Assembly (NCBI GenBank): GCA_904419385.1
Contig: CAJFRI010000007.1
Coordinates: forward strand, 1 to 38,915
DNA: 38,915 nucleotides
Direction: 5' to 3'
DNA from: Candidatus Heteroscillospira lomanii
Lineage (GTDB): Bacteria > Bacillota > Clostridia > Oscillospirales > Oscillospiraceae
A program made the translations under genes and the position numbers. Below the pieces are notes generated by a model, which was not told the origin of the DNA, searched no databases, and worked only from the letters and a program-made list of their open reading frames with translations. The stretch's first letter is position 1. Every line of letters begins with the position of its first letter. Positions 36,548 through 38,915 of the stretch are shown piece by piece.

Positions 36548-36821
36548 CGACAGACAGCCGGAGATCGCGGTGATACAGGAGGCGTTCCCGGCGCTGACGG
36601 AGGATGCCCGCATATGCCGCATAATGGCGGGCGCCCTGCGCGAGCGGCTCACCCCGCTGCAGCGCCAGGCTCTGCTGCTGCACTATGCCAAGGGAAAATC
36701 AGTGTCGGAGATAGCGCGGATGCGCGGCGTGTGCCCGTCGACTGTGTGGCGCACGCTCCAGCGAGCAAAGGACGAGCTCGCCTGGGCGATGCGCCTCGGC
36801 GGGATATGCATACGAGATTGA
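36531..36821 (+). CDS. Sigma-70 region-4-like (phage/PBSX Xpf-like) transcription factor, TTG start
   Basis: RERLTPLQRQALLLHYAKGKSVSEIARMRGVCPSTVWRTLQRAKDELAWAM; RBS ggggaggg before TTG 36531. Confidence 0.75.
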   Translation: MSYTYDDRQPEIAVIQEAFPALTEDARICRIMAGALRERLTPLQRQALLLHYAKGKSVSEIARMRGVCPSTVWRTLQRAKDELAWAMRLGGICIRD

Positions 36822-36878
36822 TTTGCGCTTTTTCGTGCCCTGTGGTACAATGGCCTAAAAAACGAAAAGGAACCCGGC

Positions 36879-37742
36879 ATGAAACGATACATAAGCATGT
36901 TCATAACGGCGGCGCTGTGCGCGCTGCTGCTCTCGGCGTGTACGCTCCGGCCGGAGCCGACGCCCGACCCGCACGAGGGCATGGTCCAGGTCGACGACGG
37001 GACGGGCCTCGTCTGGCTGCCGCTCATTGAGGAGCTGGAGCCCAACATGCTCCTGCCTGAGCACTTCAGCTCGGACAATGGCTATCTCACCTGCTCGCTC
37101 AGCTGCGAACACGGCATAGACGTCTCCGAGCACCAGCAGGAGATAGACTGGGAACAGGTGGCCGCATCCGGGCTTGCCGACTTTGCCTTTATACGCGCGG
37201 GCTACCGCGGATATACCGAGGGCGGCCTGTTTGAGGACCTTTATTTTCGCGACAACATCGAGGGCGCGCTCGAAAACGGCATAGACGTCGGCGTCTATTT
37301 CTTCTCGCAGGCGACGACGGCCGAGGAGGCCATAGAGGAGGCGCAGTTCCTGCTCGAGCTGATAGACGGCTATGAGATAACATATCCGATCGCGTTCGAC
37401 TGGGAGCCAATGCACCTCGAGGAGGCGCGCACGGAGGGCCTCTCCGGCGATGTGCTCACCGACTGCGCCATCGCGTTCTGCGACACGATAGCCGCCGCCG
37501 GCTACGAGCCGGCCGTGTATTTCTACCGGCATCTCGGCTATTATGACTATGATCTCGGCCGCCTCGCGGACTACACCTTCTGGGTCGGCGCGCCGGGTGA
37601 ATATCCGGACTTTTATTACAGGCACGAATATTGGCAATATTCCTACACCGGCGTAGTGCCGGGGATAGAGGGCGATGTCGACCTCAACCTCCACTTCACA
37701 GATCTGCCGGCTCCGCCGGAAGAGACGCCGGAGGCCGGGTGA
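36879..37742 (+). CDS. GH25-family lysozyme, predicted lipoprotein
   Basis: Lipobox LLLSACTLRPEP; GH25 motifs HGIDVSEHQQEIDWEQVAASGLADFAFIRAGYRGYTEGGLFEDLYFRDNIEGAL, YPIAFDWEP, YWQYSYTGVVPGIEGDVDLNL. Confidence 0.9.
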   Translation: MKRYISMFITAALCALLLSACTLRPEPTPDPHEGMVQVDDGTGLVWLPLIEELEPNMLLPEHFSSDNGYLTCSLSCEHGIDVSEHQQEIDWEQVAASGLADFAFIRAGYRGYTEGGLFEDLYFRDNIEGALENGIDVGVYFFSQATTAEEAIEEAQFLLELIDGYEITYPIAFDWEPMHLEEARTEGLSGDVLTDCAIAFCDTIAAAGYEPAVYFYRHLGYYDYDLGRLADYTFWVGAPGEYPDFYYRHEYWQYSYTGVVPGIEGDVDLNLHFTDLPAPPEETPEAG

Positions 37743-37775
37743 AAAACGCGGGGAAATTTTCCCCGCGTTTTTTTG
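37743..37775 (+). terminator. Intrinsic terminator after GH25 gene
   Basis: AAAACGCGGGGAAA-TTTTCCCCGCGTTTTTTT. Confidence 0.85.
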
Positions 37776-37804
37776 TTGACAAAAAACTGTATTAGCCATA
37801 TAAT
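37776..37804 (+). promoter_or_regulatory. Consensus sigmaA promoter upstream of GntR operon
   Basis: Exact TTGACA (37776-37781), 17-nt spacer, exact TATAAT (37799-37804). Confidence 0.85.
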
Positions 37805-37858
37805 ACGGTTAGAAAGTGTATTACATGAGTGATACGGTTTTGAAAGGGCGGTGATGAG

Positions 37859-38230
37859 ATGGTCTCGTTCGAGGGCTTTTCCGCAGAGGGCGGTGTGCCG
37901 ATATACTTGCAGATAATAATGTATGTGAAGCGCGGGGCCGTGTCCGGCGCGGTAGCCGACGGCGACGAGCTGCCGTCGCGCCGGGTGCTGTCGGCCCTGC
38001 TGGGAGTGAACCCCAACACCGTGCAGAAGGCTTACCGCATGCTCGAGGACGAGGGGCTCGTGCAGTCACGCTCGGGCGCGAAGAGCTGCATGGTGCTCGA
38101 CGCGGAGAAGATCTCGCGCATACGCTCGGAGCTGACGGAGCACGACGCGCGCGCCGCCGTGACGGCGATGAAGCAGATGGGGCTGACGCGGGAAGAGGCG
38201 AAGCGTCTCATCGACGAATACTGGGGGTGA
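37859..38230 (+). CDS. GntR-family (YtrA-type) transcriptional regulator
   Basis: VPIYLQIIMYVKRGAVSGAVADGDELPSRRVLSALLGVNPNTVQKAYRMLEDEGLVQSRSG; short C-terminus typical of the YtrA subfamily. Confidence 0.88.
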   Translation: MVSFEGFSAEGGVPIYLQIIMYVKRGAVSGAVADGDELPSRRVLSALLGVNPNTVQKAYRMLEDEGLVQSRSGAKSCMVLDAEKISRIRSELTEHDARAAVTAMKQMGLTREEAKRLIDEYWG

Positions 38231-38234
38231 GGAT

Positions 38235-38915
38235 GTGAAAAAACATATATCGGTTTTCATGCTCATAGCGCGGCACACCGTGCTGAAGATGCTGGCGCTG
38301 CTGGCCGTGTTTACGGCGGCGGAGGTCATGTGGGCGCGCTTTATCCTCCCATGCCCGCCGGAGATCGCGCTCGGGACGTTGCCGGTGCTGCTGTTTCTGG
38401 TGTGCCATATTGTGCTGAGCATATTGCTGTGGTCGGCGGCGTCGGACAGCGGTTCGCAAGTGAGCTATACGGTGAAGCGGCTGCGGACAGGCGAGCGGGA
38501 GTTTTTCCTATGGCAGGCGCTGTGGGGCTGCTGCGCATACTTTATCCTCTGGGCGTGGCAGGCGGCGCTGGCCGTCGTGCTCGCGCAGCACTCGCTCTCG
38601 CGCCTGGAGCCGCAGTTCGCGGGGCCGCAGGCGCTGATGATCGCTTTTTACCGCAATGGTTTCCTCCACGCGCTCGTGCCCCTGGCGGACACGGCGGTGT
38701 GGCTGCGGAACGCGGCGATGGTCCTGTTCCTCGGGCTCGTATCGGCGTGGATACCGAAGCGCCAGCGCGAGGGCAAAAAGCGCGCCGGGCTGATCCTGAC
38801 CGTGCTGACAATTATATGGCTGCCTATGGTATTCCAGGTGGAGGGCAGAGACGGCGTGATCGCCGTGATGCTTTTCTGCGGAGCCTGCGCCGCTGCACTG
38901 TTCATCATGGCGATG
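38235..38915 (+). CDS. Multi-pass membrane protein, probably ABC exporter permease component, 3'-truncated
   Basis: GTG start with upstream gggggtgagga; open frame to window end: MKKHISVFMLIARHTVLKMLALLAVFTAAEVMWARF...; several TM segments; follows YtrA-type regulator. Confidence 0.65.
   Translation, partial: MKKHISVFMLIARHTVLKMLALLAVFTAAEVMWARFILPCPPEIALGTLPVLLFLVCHIVLSILLWSAASDSGSQVSYTVKRLRTGEREFFLWQALWGCCAYFILWAWQAALAVVLAQHSLSRLEPQFAGPQALMIAFYRNGFLHALVPLADTAVWLRNAAMVLFLGLVSAWIPKRQREGKKRAGLILTVLTIIWLPMVFQVEGRDGVIAVMLFCGACAAALFIMAM

Overview
High-GC window, probably from a Clostridia/Oscillospiraceae-type Firmicute chromosome (taxonomy is inference). Left part: an SLH-domain phosphodiester glycosidase (5'-truncated), cobS, a cobC-like phosphatase fused to a Cys-rich domain, and a cobalamin riboswitch with its own promoter but no cobalamin gene downstream. 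Then YihY/BrkB, a TrpB-like enzyme, a four-gene ABC-2/lipoprotein operon, a glycosyltransferase, a CoA-disulfide-reductase/rhodanese fusion and two GNATs. Middle: a minus-strand dgt-dnaG-rpoD block, a class A PBP, a DUF1292 protein and a 6S-like RNA. Right part: a ~12 kb, tightly overlapping phage-derived operon (22761-34915) with terminase, portal, protease, capsid, contractile sheath/tube and baseplate genes. It has no recognisable tape-measure gene, tail fibre, holin, replication gene or integrase. Next to it is a regulatory module: a self-cleaving S24 repressor, an operator array, an unannotated 50-aa ORF, two tRNAs on the opposite strand and a sigma-like protein. A GH25 lipoprotein lysozyme and a GntR/YtrA-type operon follow. 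The strongest leads are the compact domesticated-phage/GTA-like particle locus without a tape measure, and the riboswitch-controlled, highly structured putative ncRNA at 3750-4115. All calls come from reading the sequence; no database search was run.
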